Assembly: GCA_950106755.1 (NCBI GenBank)
Contig: OX467085.1
Coordinates: 2,728,001-2,792,000 of the forward strand
DNA length: 64,000 nucleotides
Direction of reading: 5' to 3'
DNA from: Climacium dendroides
Lineage: Eukaryota > Streptophyta > Bryopsida > Hypnales > Climaciaceae
Shown here one piece after another: positions 35,570 through 45,499 of this stretch. Within the stretch, counting starts at the first letter, position 1; each line of letters opens with the position of its first letter. The notes under the pieces are model-generated. The model saw only the letters and a list, made by a program, of their open reading frames with translations, did no database searches and was not told the DNA's origin. The translations under genes were made by a program, and so were the position numbers.

Positions 35570-36310
35570 AGGCTATGAGCCTGCCTTTATCAAAAGCAGA
35601 GGCAAACGTAGGGATTAGCAAAACCCGAATATTGGAGAATCGAATACCAACTGTTCCCCCACCAATATTCTCAGACATTGCACCGGAGAAAGTGCAATGC
35701 AAAAGATTATTTGGTGAGGGAACAGTTGGTATTCAAGTCTACAACTTCCGAGGTAAGACAATGTACTGTCCATAATGACTATGAGGTCCAGGATTGTCAG
35801 AGCCCCAAAAATTGTAGAATCAAATACCAGCTGTTCCCCTAGTTGAGCCTATTCGTGGTAGAAGAAAGCAAACATTATAAAACCTTAACTCGCAGCTACT
35901 CTTAGAATGTACTCTCACACACCACAATGTCCAAAAAGCAGTGTATGAGTGTACATTCAAAGAATAGCTGCGAGTAAAGGTTATATAATGTTTCCTTTCT
36001 CTTCTACCACGAATTGGCTCAATTATGCACATAGTCGGGTCTAAGACATCTTAAAAGTGGAAAGGGAGAAAGCAAACATCATATAACCCGACTCACACCC
36101 CTACTCATCAAGTACTCTCACACACCACAATGTCTAAAGAGTAGTGTATGAGTGTACTTGATGAGCATGGCGTGAGTTGAGCTATATAATTTTTGCTTTG
36201 TCCATTTCCACTTTCAAGCTCAATTGTGCACTCAGTCGGTTCCATGTGCAATGCAAACGATTATTTGCTAAGGGAACAGTTGATATACGACTCTACAACT
36301 TCCGAGTTAC
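35570..36310. repeat. Group of long foldbacks in E2
   Basis: Two adjacent imperfect hairpins. At 35,846-36,015, arms of ~70 bp ('ttcgtggtagaagaaagc' ... 'ctcttctaccacgaa') surround a CACAATGTCCAAA loop. At about 36,060-36,205 a diverged version surrounds CACAATGTCTAAA. Outside them, 'gaataccaactgttcccc' (35,640) and 'gggaacagttggtattc' (35,719) pair, and diverged forms recur at 35,820 and 36,268. The structure resembles a nested MITE or MIR-like foldback. Confidence 0.6.
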
Positions 36311-36664
36311 GACAAACCCTACATTATTCTCTGCTATTGATAAAATCGGGCTCAAGGCCTTACTAAGGTTTAGGGTTCATTATTTCTGTACTCTCTATGC
36401 AAACTTAGGGATTGTTGAGCCTTTTTGTACATAATTAGGACCTCTTCTACATACAATTGTACATGAGGTACAAGATGCAGTCTTCAGAAGCATTTCCTAG
36501 TTCGTTTCCCATGTGGAATGCTACTTAGTTATCCTACATACACAAAGATATCTACAATACGGAAATAACACTATTATTGAACAATCTTCAGGATTCGCGC
36601 TTGTCAGTTTCATTTGAAGATTGGAGGTCCACCCCAGGTCGATGAGTTCATTCAATTTCTTCAT

Positions 36665-37312
36665 TCAGCTATACGATGCACTCTTCATCTTTTCCCGAGC
36701 CCTTCGAATTTCCGGTCCCCGACTGTATCCCCCCTTATTGATATGTCCAAAGTCTCGAATGTATTGCCCCCTTTGTGCTTGCAACGACCTTCTTTCCCAT
36801 GCGTCCCAACTTGGAGTTGAGACATCAGTACAGAATGATCCACTGCGTTTTGGTTTCTTCAATCTCCCCCGTTCAGACGGAATGTGTGGCCGTGGTATGG
36901 ATGGTCCAACAGCAGGGATCGGAAGCGTTTCCGAAAGCGGATGAATTGGGGCCTTGGACTTCTCTTGTGCTACGGAGGTTGGATAATTGGCATCCCCGTA
37001 AAGCTTCCTCTAAGTCCCCTTGTCCGAGGCAGTTGGTGACATTGGTGACGCCCGAAGATCTTTGGAGCGCAGAGGAGACGGCGAGCATGAAACTGACAAG
37101 CGCGGTTTCTTCTCCGGCGGACTGTCCACCACTCCCTCATCGATTGGTTTCCTTGAGAAGTCCATAGTGGAATTGACGGTCGGAGCTGAGCAGAGGAAGT
37201 TCCCAGTACTGAGTATAACGTACTGTCCATAATCGAAGATGGAGTCCGCAGATGCCTGACAGGGGAGTCCATCCGTTGCAGGGTACTTCGATGTGCTGTC
37301 CATCTGCAACAA
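36665..37312 (-). CDS. E2 last exon: Ser/Pro-rich tail with one in-frame TAG
   Basis: Read from ATG 37,312, directly after a TTGCAG acceptor, the frame is open for 215 codons to TGA at 36,665 except for one TAG at 37,010. The first part matches the E0/E1 tail (ADSIFDYGQ, STMDFSRKPIDEGVVDSPP, SCSPSPLRS). The TAG lies at the T-stop-RKLYG site, where E1 also has TAG and E0 has CAA. The ~115 codons after the TAG stay open (LKKPKRSGSFCTDVSTPSWD and a basic end). Function unknown; likely the terminal exon of the multidomain gene. Confidence 0.55.
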
Positions 37313-37429
37313 ACATACCTTGAATTAGAATAGCAATCGAGGGAATTTCAACATTGGACATCATTTTGGGGTCTCCGTAGTCAAGATTGGCAGGAGAGTC
37401 CACAACCGTGATTGCCCGCGAAGTTGCAA

Positions 37430-37525
37430 ATCAGCGCGACTCGAGCTGAAATGAACGAGACTCCGAAAGTACTGAACGAGGCTTCAAAACACTACACATC
37501 AGTTCCACTCGCGCTGAATCGCATA
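37430..37525. repeat. Type-2 palindromes, E2 last intron
   Basis: At 37,430-37,450 (ATCAGCGCGACTCGAGCTGAA) and, weaker, at about 37,500-37,520 (CAGTTCCACTCGCGCTGAAT). Same relative position as the type-1 sites in E0 and E1. Confidence 0.65.
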
Positions 37526-37540
37526 CCTCTAGTGGGTCAG

Positions 37541-38652
37541 CTATCTAGTGCCACTAGGCGACCCCCGAACCACCTTCATGAGCTCGTCGTACTCTCGACG
37601 ATTCCTTTCCTCGCACAACATTTTTTGCCCGATTTTCCACTTCTTCGCTTTCCTAAATGCTTTGAGTCCCATGTCCTGGCTTCGGTGCAACTGTTGAAAC
37701 CAAGGAAGTAGAACCCCGAGCAGGAACATGTCCTTGTCTCCATTGCTCTTGTTACTCCAGGACTCCGAGACTACAACATTTTCCGGTTTGTTCATGATGT
37801 GCTTCCGGCGGCTGTCGTCGACTACGACTGTATTGTCAGGAGTGAAGTTGGTTCGGGAGTCGGCGAAAAGCACGTCTAGGTTCTTGAGGAACAATGCTTT
37901 GTCGGTTCCCGGTTCTTTATAGGGGATCCACGTGCCGGCTCCATCCCAGCGCTTCAACGTTTTGCATGCGTCCTGCCCGAGAACATGGAAGGGCAACCCT
38001 CCATCTCGGAACAGATAAGCGCAGATCTCATCAGTGGTGGACTTCTTCATGGAACTCCACACTGAGACGAATGCTATCTTGCCTAACTCCTTCAAGAACG
38101 CGGAGCAGTTGGGCCTGACGTAGACAGCCTTCGGTCCTACAATGGCCCCGATTGTGGCCGAGTGTGGGTCCGACTTCTGGTTGTACGCATTCCCTGACCC
38201 CTTGGACTTCCAATCTTCTGTGACACATAGAATGCCATTGAGGTCCAGGATGACGTTCAACCACTTCCCTGCCATCCCGGATCTCAATGACCTATGGACT
38301 CCCTCCGAGGATCCCTTATCAAAGCCCTGCAGATCGGACCCCTAGTAACAAACGGCAGCAATCGTGTCCAGTCATGCCAAATGACACGAATTCTAGGAGG
38401 CATCATTGCTCAAAATGAAGGTAGAAGAGTAATGAGTCCATCAGAACAAGAGGGCGCATTTTACCTTCCTCCGCGTAGAACCTAAAGGTTCATCTTGGTT
38501 TTCCATTGCCAATAGTGCAGGTCTAGGAAGTACCGATTGCTCATCCATTGGTTGTGCCTCATCTATGTTCGGGTGTAGTGAAGGCATTGGTAGAAGAGAA
38601 TGTGCGACAACAGGAGGGCCTTTCTCAGGCAAGCAATCAACATTCAGGTGGC
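37541..38652 (-). CDS. E2 FCP1-like (HAD) phosphatase exons
   Basis: Exon 38,465-38,652 and exon 37,541-38,341 join in phase 0. The upstream exon accepts in the phase in which exon 3 of the ParB-methyltransferase gene donates (38,889), so the phosphatase is part of one long protein. The second exon is fully open. It encodes VILDLNGILCV (motif I, second Asp replaced by Asn), VYVRPNCSAFLKELG, VSVWSSMKKS (motif II), TVVVDDSRRKHIMNK (motif IV) and LLPWFQQLH. Known FCP1/NIF-like phosphatases act on phosphoserine, for example in the RNA polymerase II tail. The Asn substitution is present in all three copies here. The TAG at 37,541 ends the frame but may lie in the following intron. Confidence 0.7.
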
Positions 38653-38826
38653 CTGCGATTCATGAATCAGGAAAAATAGTTTTCGTGAGAAATCCATTTA
38701 TTACAATTTCATGAAATGAGTTTTAATTTACAAAACTAGTCCTACATTTTCTGTACCACCTGAATTGCTTCTAGTCGGCATGTTGTATCTACAATTGAAT
38801 CTCTAGCCCAAAGACTACAATACAAT

Positions 38827-38850
38827 TCAACGCGAGTCGCGCTGAGACCC
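38827..38850. repeat. Type-2 palindrome, E2 intron 3
   Basis: ATTCAACGCGAGTCGCGCTGA, in the intron between the coiled-coil exon and the phosphatase exons. One half-site has a single change. Confidence 0.7.
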
Positions 38851-38888
38851 CCCTACACACAGGACACTGAATGGTCATTGGGCACAAC

Positions 38889-41800
38889 CTGCACGTGGTT
38901 CCTCGGTGGATTGGTCAGAACTTGCTTGCGTAGGCCTAGAATCATCCATTGGCAGGATGCGCGCAATGCCAACGCCCTCCATTGCGGTGTCTCCCTCGCC
39001 GACGTCGACACGACTCCGTTCAATGGCCTCTGGAGCTTCCTCTACCGGCGGGAGTGGCATCGAGACAGGATCCGCACCAGGAAGAGGTGGAGGCGCATTG
39101 TCCGAGTGCACCGGGCTTGAGGCATTGCTGATGTTGGAACTGGAGGGTTGGCCTTGCAGCATCAGCGGAGGCGACTGCGTCGCGGGCTGTAGCTTAGCAA
39201 GAGGTTGGATTCCGACCCTCGACATCAACAACTGTATGATCTCCCTGTTTCTCCGGGACTCTTCCTTCATCCAGTCCGTGTTCCGCTGGTGCATCTCCAT
39301 GTTCAACAGCCGCTCGTTTGCATTGTCCGCTCTCATTTTAGCCATCGCTAGCTCCGTCTGCTTCTGTGAATTCTCCGTCTGCTTTTGCAGAGCCGCCAGA
39401 GATTTTGCGGTCGACTTTTGAATTTCAGCCAGCTGCTGGACGACACTGGTGATGGGATCTGCCTTCCTCTTCTTCTGTGGCCGTCTAGAAGGAGTGGGCG
39501 TCCGCGGCGTCTACGATAAGGGCGGAAGCATGGATGAAGCAGACGACCCCGGTACGTCGGTATGTCGTCTCGTTGGTGTGGGCATCTCTTCAATGCCTAC
39601 ATTATGATCATCCATCTCCATAATGTCGTCTTCCTCCTCATCGGTGGAAATGTCTTCTACATCATCGTAGACTGGAGCCGCCTTCTTTCTGGCTGGAGAC
39701 TCCTGACTTGATCTCAATTTCCGCTTGGAGGAGGAACTGGGACCTTCACCACTCTGGATGGGATACCTAGTGTCGAGAAAATCTGCCTTATCCAATGTAT
39801 AGGCCTTCGAACAGATTTTCTCCCAGTCAGGGGATTCCACTGCGAATCCAACAGCGTACACGTCTACAGATGACATCTGCAAGGGAGAGAAGCAGAGGGT
39901 TAGAATACAATTGTAGACAGTGACAATTCAGCGCGACTCGCGCTGAATTGACGAGTGCGTCAAACCATGAAATTGAAGAGGAAGGAAACGAATCAGCGCT
40001 AGTCACGTTGATCGGCAGTTAAGGGACATACCACTGCAGCGCATGTAAGTTTGCCTCCCGCAAAACAGGAGAAGATGCAACCCCCTGGAGCGCAGAAACT
40101 CTTCACGAGCCACAAATAGAACTCCATGCGCAACTCCAAGCTGTGGAGCCGGTATTCGAGCTCGCTGTAGGCACATGCCTTCACGTACCGATTGGAGTCC
40201 GGACATTCGTACTGCTTTGGAATACCCACTCCAATTGCGTTGCTGGGATGCTGAAGAAACACCAGAAACACCTTCGGCGGCTTATTCGACGCCGAAATAT
40301 CTCCGAGGCGGTCATTCTTTCCCGCATTGTACGTGGAGTAGTCCAATAAGAAGGAAGATAGAATCTGATCAGACTCCACGAAGTGCAGGACCTGTGCCTG
40401 TTCCTTCTCATCGCCGCAAATAAAGAGCCAGGAGGGAACATTCTGAAGTACCGGGTCGTGCATCTTGCGGAGTGACATCATTACTTCCTTGAAGTAAGGG
40501 CTGTCCATAGTGGAGCTCCCTTTATTCTCGACTCCAGGTAATGTCCTGAAGTCGATCACGCCCAACGCCATTCTCTTCGACGTGTCTGGATCCCATGCTC
40601 TCGCTGGCCACTCCATGAAACTATTAGTGCTTTCAACGTATGGGCGGTAATAACCCTTGGTCGTAGGTTTCTCGAATTTATTCTTGTGATGAAGAAATAC
40701 GTTGAAAAATTCGAATGCTTGTGGGGAGAGCTCCGCACAAGTCTTATTCTTTTGGCTGACAGATTTTGCTCTCTTGAAGTAGGCCTCTCCAGGTCGGTCG
40801 AGGAGCACGTCCATCGTGGCTCTGGAAAACATTCGCGACGTCTTGAATGCTTTCCAATTGTCCTTGATGATTTCGTTCTTGGCATTCATAAGTCCAAGCT
40901 CAGGATCGATTTGGTGAAGCTCTTTCTTCACCAAGTGCTTGCGCTTCCGCCTCTCCGACCACTCCCTGGCGGTATAGCAACTCTGCAGCACAGACGACAC
41001 GGCCTTCACCGTCACCTTCGGATAAGGCAAGGTGCGTTTCTCTCCTGTCTGGTTCAGCATATGCTTGGCGAGTGTCGCCAATTCGTCATAGCTCAGGTTT
41101 CCCAGATGCTTGAAGAATTCTCGGTTGAGAAGGCAATTATCTGGGTTCCATCCTTCCCTTGCATTGAACGTTCTCCGCGTGTCTGGGTTGATGAGCTCTC
41201 CGAATGCGGCCGTAGTGATAACCTCGCTCCAGAGCTTGTACACTTCCTCTGGGGCCGTGATTAGCTTGAGCTCATTCATGAGCTTCAGCTTCTCCTCCTT
41301 CGACTTTGTCTTTGCGATTCGGAGGTTCTTGTTCACGTCAATCATCGAGAACCACAAGAAGACGGCTTTCTCGAAGTCCTGAGGATCGTGCACAACACTT
41401 ATTAGACAAGGTGGTTTAATTATCTTTGAATTGGCATTGCTAGTTGACTTGAGCCAAACTTGACACATCAGCGCGAACCGCGCTGAAATGCATACATACC
41501 TGAAAGGACTCTCTGTTTCTTTTTTCTTCAACCGTGCGTCTTGTAGCTGTGCTGGTCCCGACGGACGCTGCCTGCGTAGGATTTCTTGGCTTCCCCATAG
41601 CCTCCCACACTGACCGCGCTCCAAGGATATTCATTGCCCATGATGGCTGCGCAACCTGGAAATGGTTTGTCCTATTGTAGAACGCGGAAATGAGCCTGAG
41701 CTTCTCTGCGTCATTTGACCAGACCACGAAGCACTTCCATTTCCGGAAGTGTTCCCTCTCCGTGCGGTCTACCTTGTTGGCGTCATCCATCATCCACTTA

Positions 41801-44783
41801 TTGGCGGCGACGCTGTGCTACCCATTGATGATGTAGAAATCGCCTTTTTCAATCTCTGCCCACTCCTTCGGTTTTTCATTGTATCCAACCGACATGACGC
41901 AGAGCGTTTGTCTCGTGCTCTTGTCGGGCATATTTAGTAGCCAGTTCACTAAATCCTCGACGATTCGGTCCTCCTTCGAGCGGATGTTGAATGTTGCCGG
42001 AGGTGGGACTAGTTGAGAGATGTCAATCTCTTTCTTGTCATCAGTCTTCACTACAACAATGGCAGTGTTTTATGACTACAGAATTATGACTGAGGATGAC
42101 TGGCGACTGTTTGCAGTCATATTCTTGAAGGCCAACACTTTAGAGAGAAATATGACTGCAAAATATGACTGTCAGTCATTTTTATGCCTTGTACGTCACA
42201 AGCGTATACTATACGGCCATTAGGAATACCAAAGTACTTCATAGGGAACGTAGGGAACATGTTTGGGAACATTGAGTCATATTATCACTAATATTTTCAT
42301 ATAATAGTGATTTTTTTTTTTTGGGCAATTCAAGAAAAATTTGGGCAATTCCAAAAAAATATAGAAAAGTCATTGTTTAAAATTTTGAAATCCTAGTCAC
42401 CTACTTTTTTGGATTTTGAATCCTAGTCACCACTTTTTTAGGATTTTGAGACCCTAGCCGTCATTTTTTTAGGGTTTTGAAACCCTAGCCGCCATTTTTT
42501 AGGGTTCTGGAACCCTAGCCGTCACTTCTTGTGGCTCTTCTTTCTTACTTTTTATTGTCTCTTAGCTCTCACTTGTTGTTGCTTTTTGTTGCATCTTAAC
42601 TCTTGTTTCTTGGTGCTCTCTAGTTCATGCTTCTTGTTTCTTATTGTTGCATCTAAATTCTTTCTTTCTCTTGCATTTGAATTCTTTCTTCTTCCTAGTT
42701 CTCTTAATTTTTGTTTCCTCTTATTTTATAGTTCTTGCTTCTTTTTTGTTCTTGTTGTATCTATACTCTCATTTCTTATTGTTTCTTGTTATGTCTTAGT
42801 TGGTGCTTCTTGTTTTTTCTTGTGTCTTAGTTGTTGCTTTTTCTTTGTTCTTATGTCTTAATTGTTGCCTCATATTGTGTCTTAATTGTTGTTTCTTGTT
42901 TTATATTGCTTCTTGTTTCTTGTTGTGTCTTAGTTGTTGCTTAGTTGTTGTTTTTTATTCCTTGTTGCATCTTAACTTTTGATTCTTGTTAACTCTTAAT
43001 ACTTATCTTCTTTTTCTTGTTTCTTCCATCATTAATCTTATTCTTTCTATCCTAAACTTGAGCTAAATATTTTGTGTTTTTGTAAGTCTTTGAAGGTTAG
43101 ACTTTGTTGTTCAATCACTAAAAACTAACCTCTCATTTCTTTAATTGTATATACATGCATCAAAAGTTGAAACAAAGACATTGGAAGCTATTTGCAACTT
43201 TATGAAGCCAAAAATATGACTCACAGAAGTCATATTCCATAAAATATGACTGACAAAAGTCATATTCTACATCACTGCAAAATATGACTCATCTCAGTCA
43301 TATTTCATAAAATATGACTGCCAAGAGTCGTATTCTACATCATTACAAAATATGACTCACCTCAGTCATATTCCATAAAATATGACTGACGAGAGTCGTA
43401 TTCTACATTACTACAAAATATGACTCACCTCAGTCATATTCCATAAAATATGACTGACGAGAGTCGTATTCTACATCACTGCAAAATATGACTCACTTCA
43501 GTCATATTCCACGTCATCCAAAAATATGACTAACCGTAGTCATATTCCACGTCATCCAAAAATATGACTGACCATAGTCATATTCCACGTAGGATTTTTT
43601 TGTTTGCCCGGGCAACTCAAGAAAAAGTCAAGACTCCCCTAGGAAAGTCAAAGTATACGCCATGTTGGCATACTATGGCTAAAAATGGGTATTTATATCC
43701 CTTGAAAAATATGACTGCCAATATGACTGATGTCTGAAGCGACTGCTTCTAAACGACTGGAGTCAGTCATATTCCGAGTCATCTACAGTGATTTCTGCGT
43801 GAGTCGTATTTTTTGATTTTACGACTCACTGCAGTCATATTTTGCAGTCATAAAACACTGCTTTTGTTGTAGTACTTGAAGATGTAGGCGTCCTCACAAG
43901 TGGTCCAGAACTTCTTGTACACTTTGCTTACTTCTTCATAGTCTGGCTTTCTTTCCGTTGCTCGAGAATGAGGGACATGTGCCATCTCGTCGACGTAACT
44001 TGCCTCCGCAACTTCAGATACCTCAGAGGACCTTGCCAGAGGTGCCTGCACGGACGGGGAGGAATTACTTTTCTTCCCTTTCTTATTTTCCGGGGTTTTC
44101 TCTACCGGCTTTCTCGAATTTCTGGTTCCCCGAGCGCCTCCAGATTCCTGCGTGCTGTTGAGTCTGGAGCCCTGACTCACACCCTGTCTGGAGGTGTCCA
44201 CTGAGACAGATCTCGGCCTGCTTAACTCGGTTTGCATTGCCAGCTTCCCTTTGAGTTGATCGAAGTCCTTGAACAAGGCACGGATCTTGCTGCAGAGCTT
44301 CTTGTGGTTTAAGGGCGTGCCATCTGAATTCTGCCACTCATTGTTATCGATTTTTTTCTCCAACTCCTTTATTTCGTCCCGGAACGGCATGGGTTCTAGG
44401 CTTGCGAGGAGGGGTGTCATCACATACGGAATGAGGATGGAGTTTAGGCAGATTGTGAAGTGGTACTGGTCTTGAGGGGCAACGTTGGGAAACGTTGTCA
44501 CACACTTCACTCTAACCATGGGGAGGGTGTCTGTTTCTAGATCTTTTACCATCTCCTCGTAGGAGAGGTATAGAAACACCTGCGCGTTCTTGAACTTGTA
44601 CGCGAAGCAGAAATTGTTTCTGAAGGGGATCATGTGGAATCCCCACGCTTCAACCCTATCCGGATGTTTGAACTCCCAGTACTCGCCCTCGATGAGGGAT
44701 CCATTTGTCTCGTTGGGGTCTTCAGGGTATTGAATATCACATCTGTCAAAGTACATTTCCAGTGCTTCTCTGTGTTGATCCAT
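38889..44783 (-). CDS. E2 ParB-like/methyltransferase-like protein, exons 1-3
   Basis: The gene starts at ATG 44,783. Exon 1 runs 44,783-41,500 (split by the CACTA-like insertion), exon 2 is 41,378-40,032 and exon 3 is 39,876-38,889, all with GT-AG borders. In exon 1 the N-terminal domain (EYWEFKHPDRVEAWGFHMIPFRN) is followed near residue 379 by YIING-stop-HSVAANK, the ParB/Srx-type box with TAG (41,818) at the Gln. Exon 2 contains WLFICGDEKEQAQVLHF and ends SFCAPGGCIFSCFAGGKLTCAAV, which resembles motif I (FxGxG with following AA) of beta-class amino DNA methyltransferases. Exon 3 begins SSVDVYAVGF, as the strand after motif I. No clear DPPY is seen, so catalysis is doubtful. Exon 3 adds an acidic part and a coiled coil. 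One more TAG is at 39,511. There is no frameshift. Confidence 0.65.
39927..40012. repeat. Type-2 palindromes in E2 intron 2
   Basis: At 39,927-39,949 a perfect copy (ATTCAGCGCG, ACT, CGCGCTGAAT) and at about 39,991-40,012 a degenerate one (ATCAGCGCTAGTCACGTTGAT). They lie in the intron that in E0 and E1 carries three type-1 copies. Confidence 0.8.
41468..41490. repeat. Type-2 palindrome in E2 intron 1
   Basis: ATCAGCGCGAACCGCGCTGA with 3- to 4-base centre, in the intron between exons 1 and 2. Confidence 0.8.
42049..43874. mobile_element. CACTA-like insertion in E2 exon 1
   Basis: It starts CACTACAACAATGGCAGTG and ends CACTGCTTTTGTTGTAGTA, an imperfect terminal inverted repeat with CACTA at one end. 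The 3-bp sequence CTT is duplicated (42,046-42,048 and 43,875-43,877). Removing it rejoins DAYIFK with TDDKK as in the E1 homologue. These are the hallmarks of CACTA (En/Spm) elements. It is 1.83 kb and non-coding. The right third is an array of alternating AATATGACT and AGTCATATT motifs, likely subterminal transposase sites; the middle is T-rich. Confidence 0.8.
43190..43860. repeat. AATATGACT/AGTCATATT array in CACTA-like element
   Basis: Over twenty copies of AATATGACT or its complement, mostly in head-to-head pairs 10-20 bp apart, for example around 43,262-43,300, 43,345-43,380 and 43,486-43,590. Larger units such as 'attctacatcactgcaaaatatgactcac' recur every ~60 bp. A few more copies lie at 42,080-42,180. 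Confidence 0.8.
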
Positions 44784-44837
44784 TCTGCGAGTAGAATAAT
44801 AATATGTCAGATGGCTTGTTATGAATGCACTTGTCGG

Positions 44838-45494
44838 ATCAGCGCGAGTCGCGTTGATCTACGTTCGGTTTGTAGATTGTTGTTTTCGGCCTTGTTACAT
44901 TGCTTGTCTATTGTAGATGTTGATGTATTTCCTACTTATGAAGGTGAGGTTAGTTTCTATTGGGTTTGGTTCTCTATTCCGATGACCTCAGTTATCTGGC
45001 TTTCTTATCTTTTACGGCAAGACTTAACGAATCAGCGCGGATCGCGCTGATGTGTTCAGTTGTTATATATTTGCATTGTGGAATTCATGTATTTGGGTTC
45101 ATTTTATTTTCTCTTAGGTTGTCTGTTTTTACAGGAGAGACGTTGCGGATCAACGCGTCTCGCGCTGATCAGCGGTGCAGGGTTCTTAAATACTATAGAG
45201 TTGTGCTTCTACAATTGAGAGTGGGTTGCTCTGATTCGCTTGTCGGGAGATATTAACGTAGCGGAATTCCTAGATTGTATTTCAATTATATGAAATTAGT
45301 CAGTTTATGTTTTGAGGGCGACATTGCAGATCAGCGCGGCTCGCGCTGATATGCAGTTCTTTGTTTCAGGTGACAGACTCCAGCTAATCACTGTGATCCT
45401 TGAGCTACTTATTCTGTAGTCTACCTAGCTTGTCAAATTTTTCTGGCTTCCAAGATAGTATATTGTCAAATCAGCGCGGCTCGCGCTGATTTGC
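44838..45494. repeat. Type-2 palindromes upstream of E2 multidomain gene
   Basis: Five copies at about 44,838, 45,031, 45,151, 45,329 and 45,470, spaced 120-195 bp, with half-sites ATCAGCGCG and CGCGCTGAT and variable centres (AGT, GAT, TCT, GCT). Number, spacing and position mirror the type-1 cluster upstream of the E0 and E1 genes, but the core is CGCG instead of GTCG. Confidence 0.85.
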
Positions 45495-45499
45495 ATTCT

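Noticed and set aside
42529..42982. Cys/Phe/Leu-rich open frames in the T-rich middle of the CACTA-like element
   Set aside because: Low-complexity artefacts of CTT/TTG-rich DNA, with no conserved motif.
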